NCBI GenBank assembly: GCA_900314445.1
Contig: OMVA01000068.1
Span: 1-34,703 of the forward strand
Length of the DNA stretch: 34,703 nucleotides
Source: an uncultured Lachnospiraceae bacterium
Lineage (GTDB): Bacteria; Bacillota; Clostridia; Lachnospirales; Lachnospiraceae
Reading direction: 5' to 3'
Shown: in pieces, positions 23,438 to 31,240 of the stretch
Layout of the letters: each line of letters starts with the position of its first letter
Numbering within the stretch: the stretch's first letter is position 1
Notes under the pieces: generated by a model
What the model was told of the DNA's origin: nothing
The model's database searches: none
What the model saw: the letters and a program-made list of their open reading frames with translations, nothing else
Position numbers and translations under genes: made by a program

Positions 23438-24394
23438 TTACAGGGCAAGAAGGCCAAGTAAGCAGGCAAGGGCTGAAATAATTGCAAACTTAGATGTTAC
23501 TTCTGTCTCTGGCCAGCCACCCAGTTCAAAGTGGTGATGGATTGGAGACATTCTAAACACACGCTTACCTGTAGTTTTGAAGCTTGCTACCTGAATCATT
23601 ACAGAAAGTGTTTCCATCAGGTAAACAAAAGCCACAATAATTATAATCAGTGGATTCTTAATTACAAGTGCTGAAGAAGCCACAAAACCACCTAATGCAA
23701 GGGAACCTGTATCTCCCATGAAAACTTTTGCTGGATGTGTGTTGAACATGAGGAAGCCAAGTAAAGCACCAGCAAGGGCTGCTGCGATTGGTGTAATGCC
23801 TGCCTTGTACAGAAGGGAAGCTACACTGAAGAAAATCGCAATATAGAAAGTAACATTTGCAGAAAGTCCATCCAGACCATCTGTCAGATTGGAACCATTA
23901 ACAGTTCCCAGAATCATAATTGCCGCAATCACATAATAGAAAATGCCAACATTGTATGTTCCATTTACAAATGGAATGTGAATTTCTGTACCAGTCTTCA
24001 TAACCAGCTGCAGATAAAGCACAACTGCCACTGCTACCACAATCTGACCAAGCATTTTCTGAGAAGGGGTCATACCTTCATTCTGCTTCTTCAACATCTT
24101 CATGCTGTCGTCAATGAGACCGATGAGACCGAAACCAAACATACCGATCATAACTGGAATCATCTCTGGATATTTACCAATGTAGAAAAGAGAAACAATC
24201 AGTGTAGCCAGAAGGAAAATCACACCGCCCATGGTTGGTGTTCCCTGTTTCTTTTTGTGAGACTCAGGGCCTTCTTCTCTCTCATACTGACGCATCTTTG
24301 CCTTTGCCAGTGCTGGAACGATAATCTTACCTGCAATCACACTTGTTACAAATGCTGCCAGAGCAGGAATTGCCATTAACGCTACGTTCTTCAT
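23438..24394 (-). CDS. mraY: Phospho-N-acetylmuramoyl-pentapeptide transferase
   Basis: 318 residues with about ten membrane helices. MraY transfers phospho-MurNAc-pentapeptide to undecaprenyl phosphate, making lipid I. Catalytic segments: QGTPTMGGVIFL near residue 50, the D-D motif of LIDDSMKML near residue 95, NGSNLTDGLDGLSA near residue 167, and FMGDTGSLALGGF near residue 225. The HHHFELGGW segment near the C-terminus identifies MraY among related sugar-phosphate transferases. GAGGT precedes the start. It sits between ftsI and murD. Confidence 0.97.
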   Translation of the reverse strand: MKNVALMAIPALAAFVTSVIAGKIIVPALAKAKMRQYEREEGPESHKKKQGTPTMGGVIFLLATLIVSLFYIGKYPEMIPVMIGMFGFGLIGLIDDSMKMLKKQNEGMTPSQKMLGQIVVAVAVVLYLQLVMKTGTEIHIPFVNGTYNVGIFYYVIAAIMILGTVNGSNLTDGLDGLSANVTFYIAIFFSVASLLYKAGITPIAAALAGALLGFLMFNTHPAKVFMGDTGSLALGGFVASSALVIKNPLIIIIVAFVYLMETLSVMIQVASFKTTGKRVFRMSPIHHHFELGGWPETEVTSKFAIISALACLLGLLAL

Positions 24395-24431
24395 GTTTCT
24401 ACCTCTTTTTGTTTAAACTTTTACCATGCTT

Positions 24432-24509
24432 TGCAAATGGGACTTCGCAGGCGCATCTCATTTGCACCTACATATCATTTGCCAGGCACTTTTCATTTGC
24501 CAGGCACTT
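24432..24509. repeat. Cluster of CATTTGCA elements with an 18-bp direct repeat over the ftsI stop
   Basis: Left part: TGCAAATG (24432-24439) and CATTTGCA (24459-24466) are an inverted pair. Right part: CATTTGCCAGGCACTT occurs twice in direct repeat (24476-24491 and 24494-24509), and the second copy contains the ftsI stop codon (24508-24510, minus strand). This fills most of the 113-nt gap between ftsI and mraY. Confidence 0.6.
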
Positions 24510-26490
24510 ATTGTGCATCTGTTGGTGTTGTACCAGCTACGCCATCGCTTGCTGGTACCTGACCATCATTATAAATAGGTGTCGCTACTTCGTCACCTGT
24601 TGTATTTGCTTCTACTGCTGCATCGTTGCCTGTCTTATCAATATTCATGTATGGCAGAAGTTCGGATGCAATCTTCTGGAAAAGGAATGTACCTGCTGCA
24701 GATTCTGCTGGGTTTGGTGAACCAGGTTCATCCACAAGACAGTAAAGCATTACCTTTGGATTCTCTACTGGAGCGAAACCGATAAAGGACAGGATGTACT
24801 TACCATTTCCTCGAGGTATCTTTTCCGCAGTACCAGACTTACCACCAATGGAGTAGCCCTCGACTGCTGCATGCTTACCAGTACCGGAAGTTACTACTCC
24901 TCCAAGCATTGTACGTAATTCAGAAGATGTTGATTCTGAAATTGTACGGCGAACAAGGATTTTATCATAGTTCTGTACAACATTTCCATCTGCATCAATT
25001 ACCTGCTTAACCAGGTGTGGCTGATAATAGAAACCACCATTGATAACGGAACAAAAAGCTGTACCAATCTGCATCATATTAACTGTTACACCCTGACCGA
25101 AGGATGATGTGGCAAGCTCTACAGGATTTAATTTATTTTCGTGGTAAATCATAGAGGCAAGATTCGCACTGGAACCTTCACCTGAAATATCAATGTTTGT
25201 TCTCTGACCAAAACCGAAAAGGTCCTGATACTTTGCAAAGTTTGTACGTCCTTCCTTAGCAGCAATCTGCATAAGGCTATCGTTACAAGACTGTTCCAGA
25301 GCCTGGGTTGTTGTAAGCATTCCGTGACCCGTATTTAAGTGGCATCGAATATATGTATCTGCTACCTGCTGTCCACCGTCACAGTAGAATGTATCATCCG
25401 GAGTAATAACTCCTTCCTCTAATGCGCCTGCAATAGTAAATGTCTTGTATGTGGAACCTGGTTCAAAGTTATCAGAAACAACGAAGTTTCTCCAAAGCTC
25501 ATTTAACTTCTTGTCTTTTTCCTCACTGCTCATTGCATCGGTTACGGATGCATATTCTTCATCAGTAATTTTATAATTATCTTCTTCTCTTTCATAGAGA
25601 TACTTTGTAGCTGAGATATCAAACGCATTATTTGGATCATACTGATGACTATTGTACATGGCAAGAACTTCACAGTTCTGTGGATTCATAACAAGAACTG
25701 AAATATTTCTAGCTCCCATTTCATCCATGAATTCTTCAGACTTAGTCTGAACGATTCTCTGGATTTCTGTATCAATGGTTGTAACAATACTATTTCCATC
25801 TGTAGCTGGTTCTACAGTACGTGTCAGACTGTAGTCATCATTAAAGTAGGCATAAATTCTTCCGTTCTGGCCATTCAGTGTAGAGTTGTATGAACTTTCC
25901 AGTCCACCAAGTCCCTGATTATCACTGGTAACAAAGCCAAGCACATGACAGGCAAGATCTCCGTTTGGATAGTTTCTAATATAACCATCCTCGAACCAGA
26001 CACCCACAATACCATAACCAGCATCGCTTTCCTCATAGTCCTGGAACTTCTTTACATCGTCATATGGAATCTGCTTTTTCAGTACCTTATACCAGGATTC
26101 GCTATCCTCTAAGGCTTTATTTACTTCCTCTTCTGTAACACCAAAGTATTTAACCAGAGCATCAACCGTTTTCTGCTTATACTTAATATTTTCATCTGCC
26201 AGCACATTCTTTGGTTCCAGAACCAGATTATAAACCTTAACACTGGTGGCAAGGACAGAACCATTACGATCCTTTATATCTCCTCTTTTATAAGGAACAG
26301 ATACATTATCATAAGTCTTCTGTTTCTGGCTCAAAACCTCTTCGGAATAAGCATCTCCATTTGCAAGGGTGATGTATACCATCTTTCCTACTACTATGCC
26401 AAATAATACAAATATGATTATAACCAAATAAAAAAGATGCTTTCGCATCCTTTTTATCAATAGTTTAGGCTTTCTATTTTTTTTACTCAT
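24508..26490 (-). CDS. ftsI: Septal class B penicillin-binding protein (FtsI/PBP2B type)
   Basis: 660 residues. Transpeptidase that cross-links peptidoglycan at the septum with FtsW. It has a basic cytoplasmic N-terminus, one membrane helix at about residues 17-39, then a PBP dimerisation domain (YKRGDIKDRNGSVLATS). The transpeptidase domain carries the nucleophile motif PGSTYKTF near residue 345, SCNDSL near residue 400, and GGKSGTAEK near residue 547. There are no PASTA repeats; the tail is a Thr/Ala/Asp-rich low-complexity stretch after about residue 625. AGGGA precedes the ATG, which lies 5 nt after the ftsL stop. The end of the gene overlaps one unit of an 18-bp direct repeat, so the last few codons may derive from that repeat. 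Confidence 0.94.
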   Translation of the reverse strand: MSKKNRKPKLLIKRMRKHLFYLVIIIFVLFGIVVGKMVYITLANGDAYSEEVLSQKQKTYDNVSVPYKRGDIKDRNGSVLATSVKVYNLVLEPKNVLADENIKYKQKTVDALVKYFGVTEEEVNKALEDSESWYKVLKKQIPYDDVKKFQDYEESDAGYGIVGVWFEDGYIRNYPNGDLACHVLGFVTSDNQGLGGLESSYNSTLNGQNGRIYAYFNDDYSLTRTVEPATDGNSIVTTIDTEIQRIVQTKSEEFMDEMGARNISVLVMNPQNCEVLAMYNSHQYDPNNAFDISATKYLYEREEDNYKITDEEYASVTDAMSSEEKDKKLNELWRNFVVSDNFEPGSTYKTFTIAGALEEGVITPDDTFYCDGGQQVADTYIRCHLNTGHGMLTTTQALEQSCNDSLMQIAAKEGRTNFAKYQDLFGFGQRTNIDISGEGSSANLASMIYHENKLNPVELATSSFGQGVTVNMMQIGTAFCSVINGGFYYQPHLVKQVIDADGNVVQNYDKILVRRTISESTSSELRTMLGGVVTSGTGKHAAVEGYSIGGKSGTAEKIPRGNGKYILSFIGFAPVENPKVMLYCLVDEPGSPNPAESAAGTFLFQKIASELLPYMNIDKTGNDAAVEANTTGDEVATPIYNDGQVPASDGVAGTTPTDAQ

Positions 26491-26495
26491 AATCC

Positions 26496-26987
26496 CTACC
26501 TACCGCTTGGTACGTCTCCGTACTGTTTTACATAGTCGCCATCTGCATTGTCGTAGTAGATGATCTGACCGTTCTGACTATAAACCATGCCCAGCTCACC
26601 TGTAGCAATGTTATAGATATCGTCTAATGAATACATATTTTCTAAAGAATTCTCATATGCACTGTTATCTGCCTGAACGTCCTGAATCTGAATCTGCAGA
26701 GATTCAATGTTGCTTTCCTGCTCAGATACCTTTGTCTGTAATACCAGCATAACCGTGCAAGCTGCTGCCATAAAGAGAACCATAGTGATGACAATTGCCA
26801 TATATCTGGCATCAAAAGCAAGAGACTTTTCTGCCTGTCTTGCAGCACCACTGTGAATGCGAGGTACTTCTGCAGAGCGATTTCTTTCTCTTGTGACACG
26901 ACGCTCTCTTCTAGCTGGCTCAGCATAATCATATTCAATTTGTCTTGCTGTGCTTCCTTCTGTGTAATATCCTCTACGTCTTGCCAT
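26496..26987 (-). CDS. ftsL: FtsL-like divisome protein
   Basis: 163 residues. Layout of FtsL: a long basic, Arg-rich cytoplasmic segment (residues 1-60), one membrane helix (about 63-86, MAIVITMVLFMAAACTVMLVL), then an extracellular coiled coil (KVSEQESNIESLQIQIQDVQ). A short C-terminal region with IATGELGMVY follows, a typical FtsL/DivIC ending. Family sequence similarity is low, so the call rests on topology and on its place between rsmH and ftsI. FtsL and DivIB form the complex that activates FtsW/FtsI. Confidence 0.8.
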   Translation of the reverse strand: MARRRGYYTEGSTARQIEYDYAEPARRERRVTRERNRSAEVPRIHSGAARQAEKSLAFDARYMAIVITMVLFMAAACTVMLVLQTKVSEQESNIESLQIQIQDVQADNSAYENSLENMYSLDDIYNIATGELGMVYSQNGQIIYYDNADGDYVKQYGDVPSGR

Positions 26988-27014
26988 CTTACATCATCCT
27001 CTTTCTATTTACTA

Positions 27015-27953
27015 TCAATCTTCTTTTTTTCTTTCAAAAATTCGAAGTTTTGCACTGGAAGATCTTGGATTGTACTCAAGTTCTTCTGGGCTAGCTTCAA
27101 TTGGTTTTCTTGTAATCACTTTTCCCTTGGATTTGTTTCCACATACACACACTGGAAACTCTGGTGGGCAGATACAAGGGTTTTCTGCTTTTCTAAAGGC
27201 CGCTTTTACAATTCTGTCTTCCAGGGAATGGAAGGTGATAATGCAAAGGCGTCCACCATCTGCAAGTCTGTCGATCATTCCATCAATGGAATTCTCTAAC
27301 ACGGATAACTCATGGTTTATTTCAATTCGCAGGGCCTGATAGGTTTTCTTGGATGGATGTCCACCCTTACGTCTTGCCGCTGCAGGAATTGCTTCCTTAA
27401 TAATTTCGTTCAGTTCAAAGGTTGTTTCGATTGCTTTCTTTTCTCTTTCCTGAACAATTCTTCTGGCAATTCTATTTGCAAAAGGATCTTCTCCGTAATC
27501 TCGAATGATTCTGTATAAATCCTGTTCAGTATAGGTATTCACCACATCCTTAGCCGTCATTGGATTATCCTGATCCATTCTCATATCCAGTGGTGCATCC
27601 ACTCGGTAAGAAAATCCTCTCTCCCCATTATCGAACTGATAAGATGAAACGCCCAAATCCAGGAGGATACCATTTACCTCAGGCACATCTAAATCATTCA
27701 ATATGGTGTCCATATTCACGTAATTGCTCTTTACGATTGTTACAAATGGAAATGGTTCAAGTCTCTTCTTTGCTGCTGCAATTGCATCTCGATCCTGATC
27801 GATACCAATCAGCCTTCCACCATCCAGATGTTTACAAATCTCTGATGAATGTCCAGCACCGCCTAATGTTCCATCCACGTAAATTCCATTTGGCTGGATA
27901 TTTAGGCCTTCAATTACCTGATCGAGCATGATGGAAATATGTTTGAATTCCAT
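27015..27953 (-). CDS. rsmH: 16S rRNA (cytosine-1402-N4)-methyltransferase RsmH
   Basis: 312 residues, the usual length for MraW/RsmH. It methylates C1402 in the decoding centre of 16S rRNA using SAM. SAM-binding segments are [14 protein letters not shown] near residue 27 and [12 protein letters not shown]. The family block [19 protein letters not shown] near residue 96 is followed by [27 protein letters not shown] and [14 protein letters not shown]. Second gene of the dcw cluster, 25 nt after mraZ, the classic arrangement. Confidence 0.97.
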   Translation of the reverse strand: MEFKHISIMLDQVIEGLNIQPNGIYVDGTLGGAGHSSEICKHLDGGRLIGIDQDRDAIAAAKKRLEPFPFVTIVKSNYVNMDTILNDLDVPEVNGILLDLGVSSYQFDNGERGFSYRVDAPLDMRMDQDNPMTAKDVVNTYTEQDLYRIIRDYGEDPFANRIARRIVQEREKKAIETTFELNEIIKEAIPAAARRKGGHPSKKTYQALRIEINHELSVLENSIDGMIDRLADGGRLCIITFHSLEDRIVKAAFRKAENPCICPPEFPVCVCGNKSKGKVITRKPIEASPEELEYNPRSSSAKLRIFERKKED

Positions 27954-27978
27954 ATAACTCCTACTTTCTAATCAAATC

Positions 27979-28425
27979 CTAAAAATCAAAATCTTCATTT
28001 TCGAATACATCTTCAATGTACTCACGTGTTGCCTCTGGCTGCTTATGCATCTCTTCGTACTCTTCCAGGGCCCATACTTCTGCACGATCAAGACTACCGA
28101 TAATTACGATGTCCTTTTTGATGTTTACGAAATCTCTTAATTCTGCAGGAATCAGTGATCTACCCTGTGAATCCATGGATAAATCAGCAGCGTGTTCTGT
28201 GAAGAAACGAACAACGGAACGGTTTGCCTTCTTGCCTGTACCTAAACCACGAAGTTTTTCAGTGAAGTCATCCCATCCTTCTGTGGAATACAAATAAAGG
28301 CACTTATCAAGACCAACAGTCACCACGAAATCGGTGCCTAATGCATCTCTTAACTGAGCAGGAACAATCATTCTGCCTTTAGGGTCAAGTGTTCTATCAA
28401 ATTTTCCCTTCATGCTCTTTGCCAT
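27979..28425 (-). CDS. mraZ: Transcriptional regulator MraZ
   Basis: 148 residues. MraZ binds direct repeats in front of its own operon and controls the dcw cluster. Two AbrB-like half-domains are visible: DRTLDPKGRMIVPAQLRDAL (residues 9-28) and MDSQGRSLIPAELRDF (about 83-98), each with the family DxxGR signature. The start at 28425 (MAKSMKGKFDR) has GGAGG about 7 nt upstream; an in-frame ATG at 28452 lies upstream of that ribosome binding site and is rejected. The acidic C-terminal tail (EDVFENEDFDF) is longer than in E. coli. Three TGTGG boxes at its promoter (28484-28519) are the likely autoregulatory sites. Confidence 0.95.
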   Translation of the reverse strand: MAKSMKGKFDRTLDPKGRMIVPAQLRDALGTDFVVTVGLDKCLYLYSTEGWDDFTEKLRGLGTGKKANRSVVRFFTEHAADLSMDSQGRSLIPAELRDFVNIKKDIVIIGSLDRAEVWALEEYEEMHKQPEATREYIEDVFENEDFDF

Positions 28426-28483
28426 GATTGCTCCTCCTTCCTTAATATTCATCCCTTATGCTCCATATCGATGCAGTTATCCA

Positions 28484-28519
28484 CCACATCTCTCCACATA
28501 ACTGATATATTAAACCACA
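28484..28519 (-). promoter_or_regulatory. Putative MraZ operator: three TGTGG boxes
   Basis: On the minus strand TGTGG occurs at 28515-28519, 28494-28498 and 28484-28488, spaced 21 and 10 bp, so all lie on one face of the helix. They flank the -10 box and likely start site. MraZ is known to bind short G-rich direct repeats with about 10-bp periodicity before mraZ. Confidence 0.55.
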
Positions 28520-28535
28520 AAAGTGCATTTTGCAA
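28507..28535 (-). promoter_or_regulatory. Promoter of the dcw cluster
   Basis: On the minus strand TTGCAA (28530-28535), 17 nt, then TAATAT (28507-28512). It lies about 85 nt before mraZ, with one TGTGG box in the spacer and two downstream. Confidence 0.65.
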
Positions 28536-28544
28536 GTCGCCTTT

Positions 28545-28588
28545 CCAACGAAAAAAGCCTATTTCAGCGGGTTTCAACCCTGAAATAG
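28545..28588 (-). terminator. Terminator-like hairpin just upstream of the dcw promoter
   Basis: CTATTTCA (28559-28566) pairs with TGAAATAG (28581-28588) and an inner GGG/CCC stem extends it. On the minus strand GGCTTTTTTCG follows. It ends about 15 nt upstream of the mraZ -35 box. It is a second stop after the lgt terminator at 28793-28829, or the end of a short RNA made from this gap. Confidence 0.7.
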
Positions 28589-28792
28589 ACCATATCATCC
28601 ATATATAGTGTTGCGGCCTATAATTTGCCACTAAATATTGATTTTGCAAACATTAGCATAAATTTTGCAAATCTTTTTCCTCCATTTTTCCTCCACTTTC
28701 TCTCCTCCCAGAAACCACCTTCCCACCTTTTTTCTTTCTTTTTTCTGACAGGAATTATATTTTTTCACTCCTCCCCAGCTCTCCACTGACAA
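28589..28792. other. Gene-free gap between lgt and the dcw promoter
   Basis: About 200 nt without a credible gene. It holds TTTGCAAA/TTTTGCAAA strings (28641-28672) and then a nearly pure pyrimidine tract on the plus strand (about 28671-28745, purine on the minus strand) containing a tandem TGGAGGAAAAA unit. No tRNA or known riboswitch is recognisable. Start signals for a transcript ending at 28545-28588 are only weakly suggested. Confidence 0.4.
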
Positions 28793-28829
28793 CAAAAAAA
28801 AATCCTCTAAAATTCATCAGAGGATTTTT
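28793..28829. terminator. Terminator of lgt
   Basis: AAAATCCTCT pairs with AGAGGATTTT around a 10-nt loop, with an eight-T tract on the minus strand. It begins about 15 nt past the lgt stop codon and is symmetric enough to work in both directions. Confidence 0.85.
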
Positions 28830-28844
28830 CTTCTATAATAAGTA

Positions 28845-29771
28845 TTATTTAACGAGATGAAGTTTTGGTTCAATTCCCTTCTTGATTCGAAGTCTGTTCC
28901 ACACAATAACACCTGTGCAAAGCAGAAAAAGAACCATGCCCAGCATCTGGCTCACCTTCAGAGGTCCAATCATAAGGGAATCGGAACGAAGCCACTCTAC
29001 AAAGAATCTTCCAAGTCCGTAACCTGCCACATAGATCATGGCCATTTCGCCATCAAACTTCTTATGCTTTCTATAAGCAAATACCAGAATGAGGAGAGCA
29101 AAATTCCAAATTCCTTCATAAAGGAAGGTTGGATGCACCGTAATACATTCCAGTCCATTTACCAGTTCTGTATGCTTCTGCATTTCCTCGGTAATTACAT
29201 TTGTACTAAGCAGATAAGAAAGACTTCCCTGACTTCTGTAATAGTCAAGAGGAATGGCCATGCGGAAAATGGAATTGGTGTAGGCACCAAAAGCTTCTCG
29301 ATTGAAGAAGTTGCCCCAGCGTCCCATAATCTGTCCAACCATAACACCCATGCAAATGGTATCTCCCATGAGCGGAAGGCTTAACTTTCTCTTCTTGGCA
29401 AAGATTGCTGCTGTAATAACACCAGCAATAAGGCCACCGTAGATTGCAAGTCCACCATTTCGGATATTAATCATATCCAGAAGTGTCTGACCAAAAGACT
29501 TACCAGGAGCAATGTAGTTATCCAGATCAAATATTATATAGTAGATTCTTGCGCCCAGAATAACTGGAATTACCATCCAGAGTAAAAAATCAATATAGTC
29601 ATCCGGATTCTGTCCTGACTTCTTGGCATGCTTCATAGCAATGAGAAGTGCCAGCATAAATCCAGTGGCAATAATGAGGCCATAGAATTTAATTGTAAAA
29701 CCAAAAATTGTAAAACCGCTTGGAACATTGGTAAGGTCAATGCCTATTCCAGGGAAATAGATTCCGTTCAT
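28845..29771 (-). CDS. lgt: Prolipoprotein diacylglyceryl transferase
   Basis: 308 residues with about seven membrane helices. Lgt transfers diacylglycerol from phosphatidylglycerol to the lipobox Cys of prolipoproteins, the first step of lipoprotein maturation. The family signature GRWGNFFNREAFG is present near residue 148, preceded by NGGLAIYGGLIAG and followed by HPTFLYEGIWN and the C-terminal GLGRFFVEWLRSD. GAGG precedes the start. It lies 182 nt downstream of ychF; that gap carries the 15-bp tandem repeats and paired palindromes, so lgt may have its own regulation. Confidence 0.96.
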   Translation of the reverse strand: MNGIYFPGIGIDLTNVPSGFTIFGFTIKFYGLIIATGFMLALLIAMKHAKKSGQNPDDYIDFLLWMVIPVILGARIYYIIFDLDNYIAPGKSFGQTLLDMINIRNGGLAIYGGLIAGVITAAIFAKKRKLSLPLMGDTICMGVMVGQIMGRWGNFFNREAFGAYTNSIFRMAIPLDYYRSQGSLSYLLSTNVITEEMQKHTELVNGLECITVHPTFLYEGIWNFALLILVFAYRKHKKFDGEMAMIYVAGYGLGRFFVEWLRSDSLMIGPLKVSQMLGMVLFLLCTGVIVWNRLRIKKGIEPKLHLVK

Positions 29772-29799
29772 GTCTCACCCTCGTACTTCCTAATAAAAA

Positions 29800-29835
29800 C
29801 ATTTGGCAAATGCTAAGAATCACATTTGCCAAATG
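29800..29835. repeat. Paired complementary palindromes upstream of lgt
   Basis: CATTTGGCAAATG (29800-29812) and CATTTGCCAAATG (29823-29835) are each self-complementary around one base and are reverse complements of each other, 10 nt apart. They share the CATTTGC core of the dispersed element and could form either two small hairpins or one 13-bp stem. Confidence 0.6.
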
Positions 29836-29844
29836 ATACAACTC

Positions 29845-29919
29845 TATTTTATATAAAGCTATTTTATATAAATCTATCTTGTATAAATCCATCTTGAATA
29901 AAGCTATTTTGAATGAAAC
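29845..29919. repeat. Five-copy 15-bp tandem repeat upstream of lgt
   Basis: Units TATTTTATATAAAGC, TATTTTATATAAATC, TATCTTGTATAAATC, CATCTTGAATAAAGC and TATTTTGAATGAAAC follow each other without gaps. The array starts 74 nt before lgt and ends 34 nt after the ychF stop. Confidence 0.8.
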
Positions 29920-29953
29920 TTTTGCCTAACTGTTTTCATCCAACATTGACTTA

Positions 29954-31066
29954 TTATACGTTGAACTTGAATACTACAAGATCTCCATCCTGCATAACGT
30001 ATTCCTTACCTTCCATACGTACCAAGCCTGCATCTCTTGCTGCTGCATAGGAACCTGCATCTAAGAGCTGCTGGAAGTTAATTACTTCAGCCTTAATGAA
30101 ACCACGCTCGAAGTCTGTATGAATCTTACCTGCAGCCTGAGGAGCCTTTGTGCCGATCTTAATTGTCCAAGCACGTGTTTCATCCTCACCACCTGTCAGG
30201 TATGACATAAGACCAAGTGTCTTATAAGAAGCCTGAATCAGTTTGTCCAGACCTGCAGATTCAACACCCAGATCTTGAAGGAACATAGCTTTATCTTCTT
30301 CATCCATATCTGCCATCTCTGCTTCAATTTCAGCACTGACAACAAATACTTCACTGTTCTTCTTTGCTGCGAACTCACGTACCGCCTTAACATGATCGTT
30401 GTTTGCACCATCATCTGCAAGATCTTCTTCTGCAACGTTTGCTGCATAGATAACAGGCTTTGCTGTAAGAAGGTTCAGATCACGGAATGCATTGGCAACC
30501 GGTTCATCATCCTTATATGGATCCATGTCAAATGAGATTGCATCCTTTCCAGATTCCAGATGCTCCTTAAGAGCTTCCAGCATAGCAAGTTCTGACTTGG
30601 CATCCTTATCACCAATTCTTGCAGACTTTGTTGTCTTAGACAGTCTTCTATCCAGTACTTCAAGGTCAGCAAAGATCAGTTCTACGTCAATGGTATCAAT
30701 ATCACGAATTGGATCTACAGAACCATCCACGTGAATTACATTTGCATCGTCAAAACAACGAACTACATGAACGATGGCATCACACTCACGAATATTTGCA
30801 AGGAACTGGTTACCAAGACCTTCCCCCTTAGATGCACCCTTTACAAGACCAGCGATATCAACGAATTCAACCACTGCAGGAGTAACCTTCTTTGAATGGA
30901 AGAACTCTCCCAGTTTCTTGATTCTTTCATCTGGTACAGGTACAACACCAACGTTAGGGTCAATTGTACAGAATGGGTAGTTAGCCATTTCTGCACCAGC
31001 ATGTGTCAGGGCATTGAAAAGTGTACTCTTACCAACGTTAGGTAATCCAACGATTCCAAGTTTCAT
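29954..31066 (-). CDS. ychF: Redox-regulated ATPase/GTPase YchF (OLA1 family)
   Basis: 370 residues, the family length. YchF is a universally conserved Obg-related P-loop NTPase that prefers ATP and binds ribosomes. The N-terminus has GIVGLPNVGKSTLFNALT (G1), then DIAGLVKGASKGEGLGNQFL (G3 region). The G4 motif is NVAE (ANVAEEDL near residue 205), not NKxD; this is the family's known basis for ATP use. A coiled-coil insert (about 135-175) and the C-terminal TGS domain with FIKAEVINF and YVMQDGDLVVFKFNV complete it. AAGGAG lies about 11 nt upstream. The leader contains a long imperfect inverted repeat (31119-31240). Confidence 0.97.
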   Translation of the reverse strand: MKLGIVGLPNVGKSTLFNALTHAGAEMANYPFCTIDPNVGVVPVPDERIKKLGEFFHSKKVTPAVVEFVDIAGLVKGASKGEGLGNQFLANIRECDAIVHVVRCFDDANVIHVDGSVDPIRDIDTIDVELIFADLEVLDRRLSKTTKSARIGDKDAKSELAMLEALKEHLESGKDAISFDMDPYKDDEPVANAFRDLNLLTAKPVIYAANVAEEDLADDGANNDHVKAVREFAAKKNSEVFVVSAEIEAEMADMDEEDKAMFLQDLGVESAGLDKLIQASYKTLGLMSYLTGGEDETRAWTIKIGTKAPQAAGKIHTDFERGFIKAEVINFQQLLDAGSYAAARDAGLVRMEGKEYVMQDGDLVVFKFNV

Positions 31067-31118
31067 TCTCTATATATCTCCTTCTAAAAGTGTTGATTTT
31101 ACTGTGTTTTCAACAAAA

Positions 31119-31240
31119 ATACAAAAGGTCTGTCACCATTTCGTCACCAAATTATTTTCTTCACATGGGAAAATCCCTGTGTTTACAGTACTTTCCGTGT
31201 TTTCAAAAATTGGTGATGCGTTGGTGAAAACCTTTTGTAT
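31119..31240. repeat. Long imperfect inverted repeat in the ychF leader
   Basis: The left arm (31119-31153) and right arm (31208-31240) share TACAAAAGG, TCACCA and TCACCAA blocks in complementary order with only a few mismatches. The 54-nt loop contains a second hairpin (CACATGGGA/TCCCTGTG). On the minus strand ATTTTTG follows the left arm. Overall it looks like a miniature element or a large attenuator. Confidence 0.6.

Noticed and set aside
28449..28649. 66-codon minus-strand frame upstream of mraZ
   Set aside because: It covers the dcw promoter, the TGTGG boxes and a terminator hairpin, has no ribosome binding site and no family resemblance.
29738..29900. Minus-strand frame through the 15-bp repeats (LYKID-like units) overlapping the lgt start
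   Set aside because: The open frame follows automatically from a repeat length divisible by three; no ribosome binding site precedes its ATG.
29845..29919. CRISPR array
   Set aside because: The units are 15 bp, directly abutting, with no spacers and no cas genes.
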